DNA of 64,000 nt from Gonocerus acuteangulatus (lineage: Eukaryota > Arthropoda > Insecta > Hemiptera > Coreidae): contig OX328126.1 in NCBI GenBank assembly GCA_946811695.1, forward strand, positions 4,137,702 to 4,201,701, read 5' to 3'. A program made the translations under genes and the position numbers. Each line of letters opens with the position of its first letter. Position 1 is the first letter of the stretch. The notes beneath the pieces were generated by a model. It was not told the DNA's origin. It did not search any database and saw only the letters and a program-made list of their open reading frames with translations. Positions 36,383 to 47,488 of this stretch are shown here, piece after piece.

Positions 36383-36640
36383 TAGTGCGGTTTCTCCCTC
36401 CCTCCATGGGGAGGAAACCCGCTTATAAGGTTGACATTATGACGCAATCAGGAAGTGCCTACTTGAAAATTTCACTTTTCAGAACCCATCGTATTGAGAG
36501 GGATAGATTCAAATTTGTCTGTTTTCACTCTAAATTGCTCAAAAATGGACGGACTTTAATGAAATTTGAAAATTTGAAATCCATCTCCCCTGGAAATCGC
36601 GAAATTGGAGCAAACATAGTCGTTACGCTTACGTTTTTGC
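36383..36640 (-). mobile_element. Hairpin-terminated repeat (family G), diverged copy
   Basis: TAGTGCGGTTTCTCCC-loop-GGGGAGGAAACCCGC mirrors the hairpin of 20994-21023. The continuation CTTATAAGGTTGACATTATG and ATCAGGAAGTGCCTACTTGA follows the same order as at 20987 and 39794. The open frame here (36385-36645) is repeat-derived. Duplicated at 59227. Confidence 0.62.
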
Positions 36641-37094
36641 GTTAATAGGTTTCTAGGTTAGGTGGCACCTACATTATTACCACCTACATACTGTCGGAAG
36701 GAAAACAAACACATGCATCTCAATGGAGGTGCCTACATTGGTCCCGACCCGATGGCCACCGATTCTCGGCCGTTCAAACATGTCTGTTTCTAGACCGATT
36801 TCGAACCGACTTCGCAAAACGGCGCCAAACGACATGTTGTGTTTCAAAAAGGTCTACAACCTCTAAGTCTTAACCGATTTCAATGAATTTTTTTTTTAAA
36901 ATGAAAGCTAATAAAATTTAGAACAACTTTGTCAATTCACATTATTGTTTTCGTTTCCCTTGTTTATTAATAACGTGGAAAGATGTTTATTACCATCCAA
37001 TGTCTATAATCTTCCAATCTTAATAACCTTCCAATGCTTATAACCTTCTAGCTACCTTTCTTATAAATAATTTTAAAATATGAATACTAATGCT
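36640..37094. repeat. Dispersed family D sequence
   Basis: Contains GGAGGTGCCTACATTGGTCC, ACCGATTCTCGGCCGTTC, AACCGATTTCAATGAATT and TAACCTTCCAATGC. Inverted at 40480-40850 and directly repeated at 59500-59965; the GATCGG-rich end also lies at 60724-60835. Probably a transposon body of unknown class. Confidence 0.7.
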
Positions 37095-39034
37095 ATACAT
37101 AAAATAGTAAAGTTATATATATTATTGAAGCGAATGCTCTACAACCCTATAACCGGCATTTATTTTTTGGGTTCATATTGAAGAGATATCCGGTCGAAAA
37201 TAGAAAAAAGTGCGTTTTTTCCCAAAATGACAGACTTTCAAGAGCAGATATTTCAAAAACTAAAGATTTCTCGGAAGCCTTTATTTAATAGAACTTGTAG
37301 GAAATTTAATCAGCTTTTATTTGTTATAGAATAGCCGTGTCGCTAGGATGCAGGGTTTCCGAGATATAAGTGAAAACCCGAAAAATGGGACCTTCTAAAC
37401 CCCCCCTCCCCCACGGCACAAAGGCTACGGTCGAGGACTTTTGATATGTTCACCTCCTATCCAGCCCAAACAAAGTTACGAAGTCAAAAATTGTGTTCCA
37501 AAAATTTCCACCTGTAGCTGTTTTTAAGCATTCGTTGCCTGGAATGCTGGCGCAAACCATCACCAAGATGCTATATATATAACCGTTGCCTCGGAAAATG
37601 TAATACGAGATTTTGCTTGGGATTTTCAGGTATGTTCTTATATATCTGGAAAACGGTTGGGAAATCGTAGTAAATGTAAAGAATCTATTTGAAAGATTAT
37701 TAAATTTCCCACAAATAAGATTCTTACGCGATTTTTGATAGAGCGATCTCATTCAGAGAAATTGGTGTTTCAGTTGGAGTAATTTCTTCTTAGGATACTG
37801 TCAGTTTATTGTTGTTACGTCTAGTCGGACTTTTTATATTTTTATTGTATTAGTACTACGTGATTTGGACATATTCCCCAGGGCGTTATGCAGCTCCTGC
37901 GTCAAGGACGTTATAATATTTGAGACAATTTTCATCGCTGAACTCGTCTCGTTTTTTTCTCTTAACCGCTTAAAGACCACACCCAGAGTTATTTCGGGTT
38001 TAGATGATGTTTCGATTTTCCTATAAACGAGTTAACTCGGGAATTGACAATTTTACGGATTTTCATTGCGATTTTCCCTTTTATAAATTTACTTCAGCTC
38101 TTATTACTAATTATAATTAATAATTATGATATATCTACTATATATTTGTCAAATACCCTCCACTCACTCACTCACTGACTCACTCACTGACCTGTCATCG
38201 CCCAGCCTAAACTACTTGACAGAAAAATTTGAAATTTTGCATGGACACTCCCTATAGATCGTAAGCACTCGATAAGAAAGGATCTTTTATTATTCAAATT
38301 TTTAAGTACTTTTAGAGGGGTTTGAATTTTTAGTTGGTTAGAGCATGCACGCCTAGGCAGCATGCGTTGCTAGGAGGATAACAGATCAGCTGTTACCATA
38401 CTGTATCTATTTCATAATATTAAATTTATTTGAGCTTCATTTCAACTATGATGGCAGACCTTAAATTACTAGAAATAAACTGTGATTTTGTCCCTCACAG
38501 AGTTTAAGCTATACCTGGTGATGGTCCATCCGAGGTAATAATATCCCGAACCCTTCCACAGCCTCCTAACCCATCAGCATCCCCAGTCAGAACACTTCTT
38601 GGTAAAGCTCGCAAATATAATGGGTGTTTCCAAATGACATCTTGGAAACATAATTTTATTAATTTTAACGTACATTTATTATTGACAGCAAATTTTAACC
38701 TGTACTGGTTATCCTGTTAGTGGTAACCCATGGAAAATGATTTCGCATTATCATAAAATTATGAAAAATGTAAAATAAATAAATAACCTATAGATAACGA
38801 GTTATCTCTAGGTTATCTGTTTGTTGACATTGGTCCGGAGCGCCCCAGTGCCGGAAACATTATACTTACCAATTACTTATCAATTGATGAACAACATATA
38901 GTATGACGGGAACCGTACTATAATAAACTCCACAATATTATATAGTAGCGTTAATTTTGATGATACATTATTTAACTACTTATCTGCCGTGACGAACCAC
39001 GGGAATTCAGCTATTATATAATAAAATATTGATT
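37095..39034. other. Unclassified region
   Basis: No gene supported. A family E copy is on the minus strand at 37610-37785. 37460-37505 (minus) matches 60950-60995. 38160-38210 holds a CACT/GACT-rich short repeat followed by TGACAGAAAAATTTGAAATT. The 100-codon frame 37450-37752 overlaps these repeats. Confidence 0.5.
37610..37785 (-). repeat. Dispersed family E segment
   Basis: ATATCTGGAAAACGGTTGGG, ATTTGAAAGATTATTAAATT and CATTCAGAGAAATTGGTG follow the family E order on the minus strand, quite diverged. Confidence 0.55.
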
Positions 39035-39221
39035 TTTTTTTTTTTTTTTTTTTACGGCGCATCGACATAAATCTTGGCCATTAGCGCCGACGTCCAGGGT
39101 GCAGCCAGGAATTTTCTCAGCGAGCCCTGAGATGAGAAAATTTCTGGCGCCGGTGGGGATCGAACCCACCATCTCCCGCTTATGAATCTAGCGCGCTAGC
39201 CACTAGACCACGGGAGACCCC
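39035..39221 (-). mobile_element. tRNA-derived SINE, family A
   Basis: Near-identical to the nested copy at 34250-34471: minus-strand head GGGTCTCCCGTGGTCTAGTG, box B GGGTTCGATCCCCACC, terminal module and A-tail. Target duplication TATTGATT at 39027-39034 and 39222-39229. Closeness to 34250 suggests a young subfamily. Confidence 0.94.
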
Positions 39222-39229
39222 TATTGATT

Positions 39230-39793
39230 CACAATTGAAGGAAATGATTTGGATTTTGATAAATCATGGTAGTATTACCCGTTAATATTTACATACATAA
39301 TTACAAACAATGTTAAGCTAAAGATGTTGTAATAAAGATGGAGACTGCAGACCGAATGCAGAGAGAGAGAGAACCTTGAAACGGACAAGAGCCTAGAAAA
39401 GGAAGAAAACTCGAGTCCCTCCCTCCCCCTCTCTGGAGTGTATACTCTCCCTAGCCACGTTATATACACTCTGTATACATCTCGGGTATATAGGTCCTGC
39501 AGCTGGTAATGCACGTTGCATGAAGGGTTTTATGCAGTTTGAGATTTTGCTATAATGTACCTCTTGGGTAGATAAGAAGGTAAATACAGGGTGGCACAGA
39601 TAAGCGGACCAAAAGGGAAATAAATACTAGACGGTTTAAAATATCAACAATTTTCATAGGGAAACGTTGTAGTTCTCGTCGAGATCTATAAAATAGTGCC
39701 CTTGGAAATAAGAAAATAACCCTACTAATTGCTTAAATAGGCCTTTGAAGGGAAGGGTTACCTCTTTACCAATATTTTGCATTATATTTTTAT
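39230..39793. other. Unclassified stretch
   Basis: No gene supported. 39360-39420 is purine-rich on the plus strand (AGAGAGAGAGA). The frame 39275-39514 (minus) has no known domain. Confidence 0.5.
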
Positions 39794-39945
39794 TAGCGCG
39801 GTTCCTCCTTCCCTTCATAGGGAGGAACCCCGCTTATAAGGTTGATCTCATGAAACAATCCGGAAGTGCCGACTAGAAAATTTCGCGTTTCAGAACCCCT
39901 AGAGACCGAAAATAACGGTGGTTCAAATTTGTATATATATATACC
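39794..39945 (-). mobile_element. Hairpin-terminated repeat (family G), end fragment
   Basis: TAGCGCGGTTCCTCC, CATAGGGAGGAACCCCGC, GATCTCATGAAACAATCCGG and CCGAAAATAACGGTGG are almost identical to 20987-21124, and it likewise runs into a short (TA)n tract. Confidence 0.72.
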
Positions 39946-40479
39946 AATATAAAAAATATATTTTGATGACATTTGGTACAAAAATCCGTCGCCCAATTTG
40001 AAAGGTGAGGCCCCCTCCTTTAGCCGCCACTTGACATGATTTCTTTAACACAGGTAACGATATAGAACGGTGTAAAAGGCCTCTGGCAGGCGAGTTCAGA
40101 GAGTATACAGTGAAGTAAGCACAACATGAAGCTATCTAGTTAGCAGGTTTACCCGATCACTCACACAAACACTAAGGTCTACTAGCATGCACAGGTACAA
40201 GGAATTGAATTTCGATTCTTCTCCTGACACCTGTACAGGTCGCTACGCCTGCACAGGTTATGACAGCAGTGGCTAGCACACACGCTTCGGTTTAGGCTCC
40301 ACCTACATGGGACCCGTATTTCACCCGATCCAATCCGATTTCCTTTCACCGACAACGGCCGTTGTGAGTGCCTTCATTGGTCCCGACCCGATCTAGTCAC
40401 AGCTAGTCCGTAATGACCTCGTAGTGAAGTGAAAATGAGTAATTAATTTAAGAAATACGACCTAATAAGCATAGAAACC
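39946..40479. other. Unclassified stretch with family D end sequences
   Basis: No gene supported. 40300-40400 has CCACCTACATGGGACCCGT, ACCCGATCCAATCCGATTT and CATTGGTCCCGACCCGATC, resembling the family D edges at 36660-36770 and 60724-60835. Confidence 0.5.
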
Positions 40480-40990
40480 TACGATTCATATTTTAACATT
40501 ATTTATAAGGAAGATAGCTAGAAGATTATAAGCATTGGAAGGATATAAATATTAGAAGGTTATTAACATTGGATGGTTATAAACATATTTCTACGTAATT
40601 TATAAACAAGGAAAACAAACATGTGAATTGACAAAGTTGTTCTAAATTTTATTACCTTTCATTTAAAAAAAAATTGCATTGAAATCGGTTAAGATTTAGA
40701 GGCTGTAGACCTTTTTGAAACACAATATGTGGTTTGGCGCCATTTTGATTCGTCGGTCCGAAATCGGTCTAGAAACAAGCAAGTTTGAACGGCCGATCGG
40801 TGGCCATCGGTTCGGAACCAGTGTAGGCATCTCCATTGAGGTGCATGTGTTTGTTTTTCTTCCGACAGTCAGTGACCATCGGATCGGATCGGATCGGGAC
40901 CAATGTAGGCGCCTCCATTGAGGTGCATGTGTTTGTTTTTCTTCCGACAGTCAGTGGCTATCGGATCGGATCGGAACCAATGTCGTGCCT
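40480..40990 (-). repeat. Dispersed family D, inverted copy
   Basis: Reverse complement of about 36700-37090: CATTATTTATAAGGAAGATA, TTACCTTTCATTTAAAAAAA, GACCTTTTTGAAACACAA and AACGGCCGATCGG. The right part holds an 82-bp direct duplication (CTCCATTGAGGTGCATGTG at 40831 and 40913), which keeps short frames open. These frames are not genes. Confidence 0.75.
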
Positions 40991-41545
40991 CCTTACCCGC
41001 ACAGTTCACCTTTACAGGTAAACCTCTCCGGTATGTTTTAACGTGTATGGCTGGCCTTACTCGGGAATCGATAACATACAGCGCGATTCCGAAGACGAAG
41101 TGACAAAACGTTTTGAAAATTCTCTTATGAGTGCAACCTTAATAGCTTTAATATTGTAAAAACGATAAAACTATTTATAATAATAATTGCCCTTGCCTGG
41201 TTTCTAGTTTCGACTAACAAGACTATGTTTGTTTGGCTTCAGCGACTAGTCGAAATCAACTTAAATCCAACAGTCTCGCTTCCATTCCCGGACAAAGTGC
41301 TTCTCATAAACTTACTATTTATAACTAACATTTAAACATTGTTAAAAACATAACTTGAAAAAGTGCATTTTTCGTTATCGGGTATATGTTACTTGTCTAA
41401 CACAAGATGTCTATGTTTACGGTAATGTTTTGATTTTTTTTGTCATTAGTGGATTAATTATGAAAAATGTAAGTATATTTTTTATTAACGTTTTTTTATT
41501 TATTTAATTTGTTTTGGGTTTGTGGTGATTAACTCCTTGGGAAGG

Positions 41546-41549
<4 letters not shown>

Positions 41550-41613
<64 letters not shown>
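41550..41613. repeat. (TA)n microsatellite
   Basis: Directly visible. Confidence 0.97.
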
Positions 41614-41619
<6 letters not shown>

Positions 41620-42177
41620 TATTAATCGTTTTAGTTTTTGTCTCTCATTTATTTCTATTAATATCACGAAAATAAACCTAATATTACTTTTGTTTATTTG
41701 ATGTTTTTTAACTTTATAATTCCAATTACATTAAGACATTAGGAGATATTCTCAGTTCTATGTATACCGTTGAAGAGCTGATTAAATTTTACAGGTTTTG
41801 TGAGATTCGGCAGTCTGCAGGATTTGTTTTGGATGAGTAATGATTTTCTAAAAGTTGTCGCTAACCAAAAGCTTTTATTAATTTCTACTTTTGGAATTGA
41901 TATTATGGTCTGATTGAGATAATTACGAACATTGAATATGCACTAGACTTGAAGAAAATTTAGTGCTGATTTCAAAAATATAATGAATCGTTGAAAAAAA
42001 TGTGTACAAAGAGAGAAAATTGGAGTTTTACTACAAGCTACACGGGTTTCTCTAAAGAACCTACGGCATATGTTTGGAAGGGAGTGAGATAGAAATGTAT
42101 GGTTGGTGGTCTTGAACTAAATTCTCTTTTGTCTAGTTTCACCCCCTCAAGTATTGTCATCTACGCGCGATACACTT

Positions 42178-42178
<1 letters not shown>

Positions 42179-42228
<50 letters not shown>

Positions 42229-42241
42229 GTGTATATATATA
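42179..42241. repeat. (TA)n microsatellite
   Basis: Directly visible; abuts the truncated head of a SINE B, so it may have replaced the missing tRNA 5' half. Confidence 0.95.
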
Positions 42242-42248
42242 TTGCTAA

Positions 42249-42527
42249 ATGACCTGAGTTCAAATCCCGAGCAAGCACTTATGATTTTTTCCTCTACTGT
42301 CTTGGTTCTTGGGTTGGATTCGGCCTCCCTGACCGTCCCTAGACCAACCCAGCCTTTAATTAATTTATTAATGGGTACCTTGGTGCTAATGACACTAGCA
42401 GTCGAAGCAGCAAGGCGAAAATCGGGCGGTCGGAGCATAGTACTGACCACACTATCTCCCTAGTGTTCCGTATGGTCATGAATCAGATATCTCTACAGTA
42501 TCTGCCCCTTGTTACGAGACTGTTTTT
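42249..42527 (+). mobile_element. tRNA-derived SINE, family B, head-truncated
   Basis: Begins just upstream of box B (GAGTTCAAATCCCGAGC) and then follows the family B body: TCGGCCTCCCTGACCGTCCC, AACCCAGCCTTTAATTAATT, GCTAATGACACTAGCAGTCG, ACCACACTATCTCCCTAG, and the end CGAGACTGTTTTT. The open frames at 42227-42463 and the opposite strand are SINE translations. Confidence 0.9.
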
Positions 42528-43140
42528 ATATATATGTATATATGCTATTCTTAGACTATACCCTCTTCGAGAGAATACTGACTTTGTGAGACATGGGGGG
42601 TTTGCTAAGCCTCTAAGTGGGGGGAGGATTATAAGTGACAGTGAGCAGTGAAGCCAGAGAAATGGACAACACTGATTGCTTTGTTTCAGAACAAACATTA
42701 TCCAACAACACTTGGATTTCATGGAGATTATATTTAAGTACAGGTATTTAGTTAGTACCTGAACCTGAAAGTAGGTACTTTCCATATCATCCTGCACACA
42801 TTTTGTGCAGTCTCACAAGCTCAAAAGTGGTTCGACTTTTATACAATTTGGTAAAAAAATCTTTCATCTGATTTCAAAGGTTAAATTCGTTTACAAGTAG
42901 AATCTGTCCACCGGAGCATGTTTTTGGAGCGAAATTCGAATATACGATTTTTTTTATTTGCAATTTTTGTGAACCGACTGCTGAGGCCGTTAGCACACAT
43001 CGAATTCAATCTGTTACTGTCGTTGCGTATTATGTTTTTACCAGACAGATATAAGTCTGTATATTAATATTAGTTTCGTTTTTAACATATGTTGGAACTA
43101 ATGCTAAACCTCTTATCTAAATCTAAACTCAAATATTTAC

Positions 43141-46100
43141 ATATCGCACTAGTATTTCTGAAGTAAATGAAAGGCTTTGGTAAATATCTCTTCATCAACC
43201 ATCAAAACTGTATGTACCTAGCTTCAGAGCTTCTACACCAGAGGGAACTAGTATCACTCTTCCTGTCTTAATGCTATTCCATCTACATAGGCAAGAGTGT
43301 ATGTACCTAGCTTCAGAGCTTCTACACCAGAGGGTACTTGTGTCACTCTTCCTGTCTTAATGCTATTCCATCTACATAGGCAAGAGTGTATGTACCTAGC
43401 TTCAGAGCTTCTACACCAGAGGGTACTTGTGTCACTCTTCCTGTCTTAATGCTATTCCATCTACATAGGCAAGAGTGTATATACCTAGCTTCAAAGCTTC
43501 TACACCAGAGGGAAGTTGTATCACTCTTCCTGTCTTAATGCTATTCCATCTACATAGGCAAGACTGTATGTACCTAGCTTCAGAGCTTCTACACCAGAGG
43601 GAACTTGTATCACTCTTCCTGTCTTAATGCTATTCCATCTACATAGGCAAGATTGTATGTACCTAGCTTCAGAGCTTCTACACCAGAGGGAACTTGTGTC
43701 ACTCTTCCTGTCTTAATGCTCTTCCATCTACATAGGCAAGAGTGTATGTATTTAGCTTCAGAGCTTCTACACCAGAGGGAACTTGTGTCACTCTTCCTGT
43801 CTTAATGCTATTCCATCTACATAGGCAAGAGTGTATGTACCTAGCTTCAGAGCTTCTACACCAGAGGGAACTTGTGTCACTCTTCCTGTCTTAATGCTAT
43901 TCCATCTACATAGGCAAGAGTGTATGTACCTAGCTTCAGAGCTTCTACACCAGAGGGAACTTGTGTCACTCTTCCTGTCTTAATCCTATTCCATCTACAT
44001 AGGCAAGAGTGTATGCACCTAGCTTCAGCGCTTCTACACCAGAGGGAACTAGTGTCACTCTTCCTGTCTTAATGCTATTCCATCTACATAGGCAAGAGTG
44101 TATGCACCTAGCTTCAGAGCTTCTACACCAGAAGGAACTTGTGTCATTCTTCCTGTCTTAATGCTAATCCATCTACATAGGCAAGAGTGTATGTACCTAG
44201 CTTCAGAGCTTCTACACCAGAGGGAACTTGTGTCACTCTTCCTGTCTTAATGCTATTCCCTCTACATAGGCAAGATTGTATGTACCTAGCTTCAGAGCTT
44301 CTACACCTGAGGGAACTTGTGTCACTCTTCCTGTCTTAATGCTATTCCATCTACATAGGCAAGAGTGTATGTACCTAGCTTCAGAGCTTCTACACCAGAG
44401 GGAACTTGTGTCACTCTTCCTGTCTTAATGCTATTCCATCTACATAGGCAAGAGTGTATGTACCTAGCTTCAGAGCTTCTACACCAGAGGGAACTTGTGT
44501 CACTCTTCCTGTCTTAATGCTATTCCCTCTACATAGGCAAGAGTGTATGTACCTAGCTTCAGAGCTTCTACACCAGAGGGAACTAGTGTCACTCTTCCTG
44601 CCTTAATGCTATTCCATCTACATAGGCAAGAGTGTATGCACCTAGCTTCAGCGCTTCTACACCAGAGGGAACTAGTGTCACTCTTCCTGTCTTAATGCTA
44701 TTCCATCTACATAGGCAAGAGTGTATGCACCTAGCTTCAGAGCTTCTACACCAGAAGGAACTTGTGTCATTCTTCCTGTCTTAATGCTATTCCATCTACA
44801 TAGGCAAGAGTGTATGTACCTAGCTTCAGCGCTTCTACACCAGAGGGAACTTGTGTCACTCTTCCTGTCTTAATGCTATTCCATCTACATAGGCAAGAGT
44901 GTATGTACCTAGCTTCAGCGCTTCTACACCAGAGGGAACTTGTGTCACTCTTCCTGTCTTAGTGCTATTCCATCTACATAGGCAAGAGTGACACAACTCA
45001 AAAAGTGGTTTTATTCACACCGTCATAGTTCTGACTATGAAAGACATGGTAAATATCTCTTTATGAACCATCAAAACTGTATGTACCTAGCTTCAGAGCT
45101 TCTACACCAGAGGGAACTAGTGTCACTCTTCCTGCCTTAATGCTATTCCATCTACATAGGCAAGAGTGTATGTACCTAGCTTCAGAGCTTCTACACCAGA
45201 GGGAACTTGTGTCACTCTTCCTGTCTTAATGCTAATCCATCTACATAGGCAAGAGTGTATGTACCTAGCTTCAGAGCTTCTACACCAGAGGGAACTTGTG
45301 TCACTCTTCCTGTCTTAATGCTATTCCATCTACATAGGCAAGAGTGTATGTACCTAGCTTCAGAGCTTCTACACCAGAGGGAACTTGTGTCACTCTTCCT
45401 GTCTTAATCCTATTCCATCTACATAGGCAAGAGTGTATGTACCTAGCTTCAGAGCTTCTACACCAGAGGGCTCTTGTGTCACTCTTCCTGTCTTAATGCT
45501 AGCCCCTCTACATAGGCAAGAGTATATGTACCTAGCTACAGAGGTTCTACACCAGAGGGAACTTGTGTCACTCTTCCTGTCTTAATGCTATTCCATCTAC
45601 ATAGGCAAGAGTGTATGTACCTAGCTTCAGAGCTTCTACACCAGAGGGAACTTGTGTCACTCTTCCTGTCTTAATCCTATTCCATCTACATAGGCAAGAG
45701 TGTATGTACCTAGCTTCAGAGCTTCTACACCAGAGGGCTCTTGTGTCACTCTTCCTGTCTTAATGCTAGCCCCTCTACATAGGCAAGAGTATATGTACCT
45801 AGCTACAGAGGTTCTACACCAGAGGGAACTTGTGTCACTCTTCCTGTCTTAATGCTATTCCATCTACATAGGCAAGAGTGTATGTACCTAGCTTCAGAGC
45901 TTCTACACCAGAGGGAACTTGTGTCACTCTTCCTGTCTTAATCCTATTCCATCTACATAGGCAAGAGTGTATGTACCTAGCTTCAGAGCTTCTACACCAG
46001 AGGGTACTTGTGTCACTCTTCCTGTCTTAATCCTATTCCATCTACATAGGCAAGAGTGTATGTACCTAGCTTCAGAGCTTCTACACCAGAGGGAACTTGT

Positions 46101-46195
46101 GTCACTCTTCCTGTCTTAATGCTATTCCATCTACATAGGCAAGAGTGACACATTTTCTGTTGAGTTTTATCAGTTTAGAAATACTAGTGCGATAT
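43141..46195. mobile_element. Family T element with inverted ends and an expanded 89-bp minisatellite
   Basis: The left end ATATCGCACTAGTATTTCTG and right end AAATACTAGTGCGATAT are inverted copies of each other and match those of 12463-13952. The left unique part runs through AAATATCTCTTCATCAACCA and CATCAAAACTGTATG, then comes the minisatellite, then GTGACACATTTTCTGTTGAG and the right end. A second copy of the left unique part (ACACAACTCAAAAAGTGGTT to CAAAACTGTATG) sits in mid-array at 44989-45080, so the array was rearranged by unequal exchange or a nested copy. No ORF, hence non-autonomous. Flanking ATAT may be target duplication or element. Confidence 0.85.
43207..46147. repeat. 89-bp minisatellite, about 32 copies
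   Basis: The unit runs TGTATGTACCTAGCTTCAGA... to CATCTACATAGGCAAGAG, 89 bp (TCCTGTCTTA at 43261, 43350 and so on). Variant units recur in blocks: for example the TATGCACC/AGCGCTTC unit followed by the GAAGGAACTTGTGTCATTC unit appears at about 44015-44160 and again at 44635-44775, and the GGGCTCTTGTG/GCTAGCCCCTC unit appears at 45468 and 45735. This shows multi-unit duplications. Confidence 0.97.
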
Positions 46196-46584
46196 AGGTG
46201 GTTTTTTTTCAATGGTTACTAGGACTGATGTTTTCCTGGTTTATGGATTCGTAGGCAATTCCTGTCAGGACTTCGGGATAGGGTCAAAAACAAAAATAGT
46301 TTTTCTCCCTATAGAGGGAGTAAACATATTAAAACTCTAAATAATGTTTGTGTGCTTCCAGTTTCCAGAGTTATATAGAACTCACCGTATACTTGTTAGG
46401 TAGTTGTTAGTCTATTAACAGTCATTAACAGAATCAGGTCATTCTCTCACTAATGATGTCATTTCCTTAAACCTTCATTGGATAAGGCTAGCTATGTCAT
46501 TTAGATCTCAAGGTCTGGCTGAAAAAACACTGGATAGATTATCGGAATTCGCTTTCTTACCAAACAATCTTATGTTTTACCTGA
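46196..46584. other. Unclassified stretch
   Basis: No gene or repeat recognised. Confidence 0.5.
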
Positions 46585-46846
46585 ATTGAAAGGGCCGGGG
46601 CAAAATAGTGCCAAGCAACATTATTAACAAAACTTAACTGTAGCTGCTATATGTTGGATATTATGTGGGACTATCAGTTGAAATGGTTAGGAGCAACAAG
46701 ATTAAGTAGCATACAGAGCTTGTAGTCATATTTTAGTAGCATTTCCATCATAGACTGATAGTACAACATAATATCCAACATATAGCAGCTACAGTTAAAT
46801 TCTGTTCATATGTTGCTTTGCACTATTTTGCCCCGAGCATTTCAAT
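46585..46846. mobile_element. Foldback MITE with arms of about 100 bp
   Basis: The left arm ATTGAAAGGGCCGGGGCAAA... TGTAGCTGCTATATGTTGGA is matched by an inverted right arm TCCAACATATAGCAGCTACA... TTTGCCCCGAGCATTTCAAT. Arm identity is high; the loop of about 60 bp is unique. No ORF and no second copy in the window. Confidence 0.82.
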
Positions 46847-46899
46847 TATCCTCTAGTTTTGGATATTTTTTTTGCTAACTGTTTTTACACGTTTTCGTA

Positions 46900-47157
46900 G
46901 AGAATTTAGTTAGCTTTCAAATGGTCACCTTCCACTTATCACGATTTCCCAACCGTTTTCGAGATATACGAGAAAATATACTAATATCCCAAAACTACTC
47001 GTCAGTTAACAAAATATTATTTTTTACTAATATTTCCTTAACTCCAAAAAACTTACGAAACTTAAAATTGAATACCTTAGTTCGGATTAAAGTCAAATGT
47101 CTTTATATACATAAATTTGAACCACCATTATTTCGTGAACATATACTTCTAAGAATT
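46900..47157 (+). repeat. Dispersed family E segment
   Basis: TTAGTTAGCTTTCAAATGG, ACCTTCCACTTATCACGATT, CCGTTTTCGAGATATACGAG, AAAATATTATTTTTTACTAA and CCTTAACTCCAAA in family E order. A hAT-like MITE follows directly. Confidence 0.68.
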
Positions 47158-47386
47158 GGAGTTATAAGGAGGGGGGTTGAGGGGGCTGCAGAGCCCCGAA
47201 ATATTGACAATCGCCATAAAAACCTCTAAAAAAAATTAAATAAGATCACTTAGTTCAGAAAAAATAACTTTACTTGGATGTAATAGCCTTTTAGTTGGAT
47301 AACTATTCCAAGTGGTAGATTGTTAGTATTCGATACCCACAAATGATCACGGACCCCCCCCCCAAATTATTTTCTATATACGCCCC
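47158..47386 (+). mobile_element. hAT-like MITE, diverged copy
   Basis: Left end GGAGTTATAAGGAGGGGGGT, interior AAATAAGATCACTTAGTT and AATAGCCTTTTAGTTG, right end TTTCTATATACGCCCC follow 19876-20155 along the whole length. Terminal bases are worn and no clear target duplication remains. Confidence 0.75.
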
Positions 47387-47475
47387 GGCTTCCAAGGAAG
47401 GAGGTAAACGCGCTAAGACAAAAATGCCAAAAAACAGATTGCACAGGAAAAATTCATTTAACCTGCCGAAATTAA
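47387..47475. other. Short spacer before the 5S SINE
   Basis: Contains AACGCGCTAAGA, similar to the terminal bases of family G, but otherwise unremarkable. Confidence 0.4.
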
Positions 47476-47488
47476 AAAATCCATAATT

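Larger units (their letters stand above)
31889..37094 (+). repeat. Duplicated segment, copy 1
   Basis: Collinear with 53261-59965 in the same orientation. For instance CAAAGGGGAA at 32131 matches 53365, and the 183-bp interval 32565-32747 translates identically to 53800-53982. Shared contents: the 24-bp repeat, a (TA)n tract, a hAT-like end, three SINE A copies, one SINE B, a family G hairpin and family D sequence. Copy 1 lacks the 1.5-kb hairpin-ended insertion found in copy 2 and carries the empty site at 35211-35215. Similarity ends at 37094, where copy 1 reads GCTATACATAAAATAG and copy 2 reads GCTTCTCTTATCATAG. Confidence 0.95.
40991..43140. other. Unclassified region with a SINE B copy and microsatellites
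   Basis: No gene supported; apart from (TA)n tracts at 41550-41613 and 42179-42241 and the SINE B at 42249-42527, nothing recognised. Confidence 0.5.

Noticed and set aside
42227..42463. 78-residue protein with a hydrophobic segment
   Set aside because: Translation of SINE family B.
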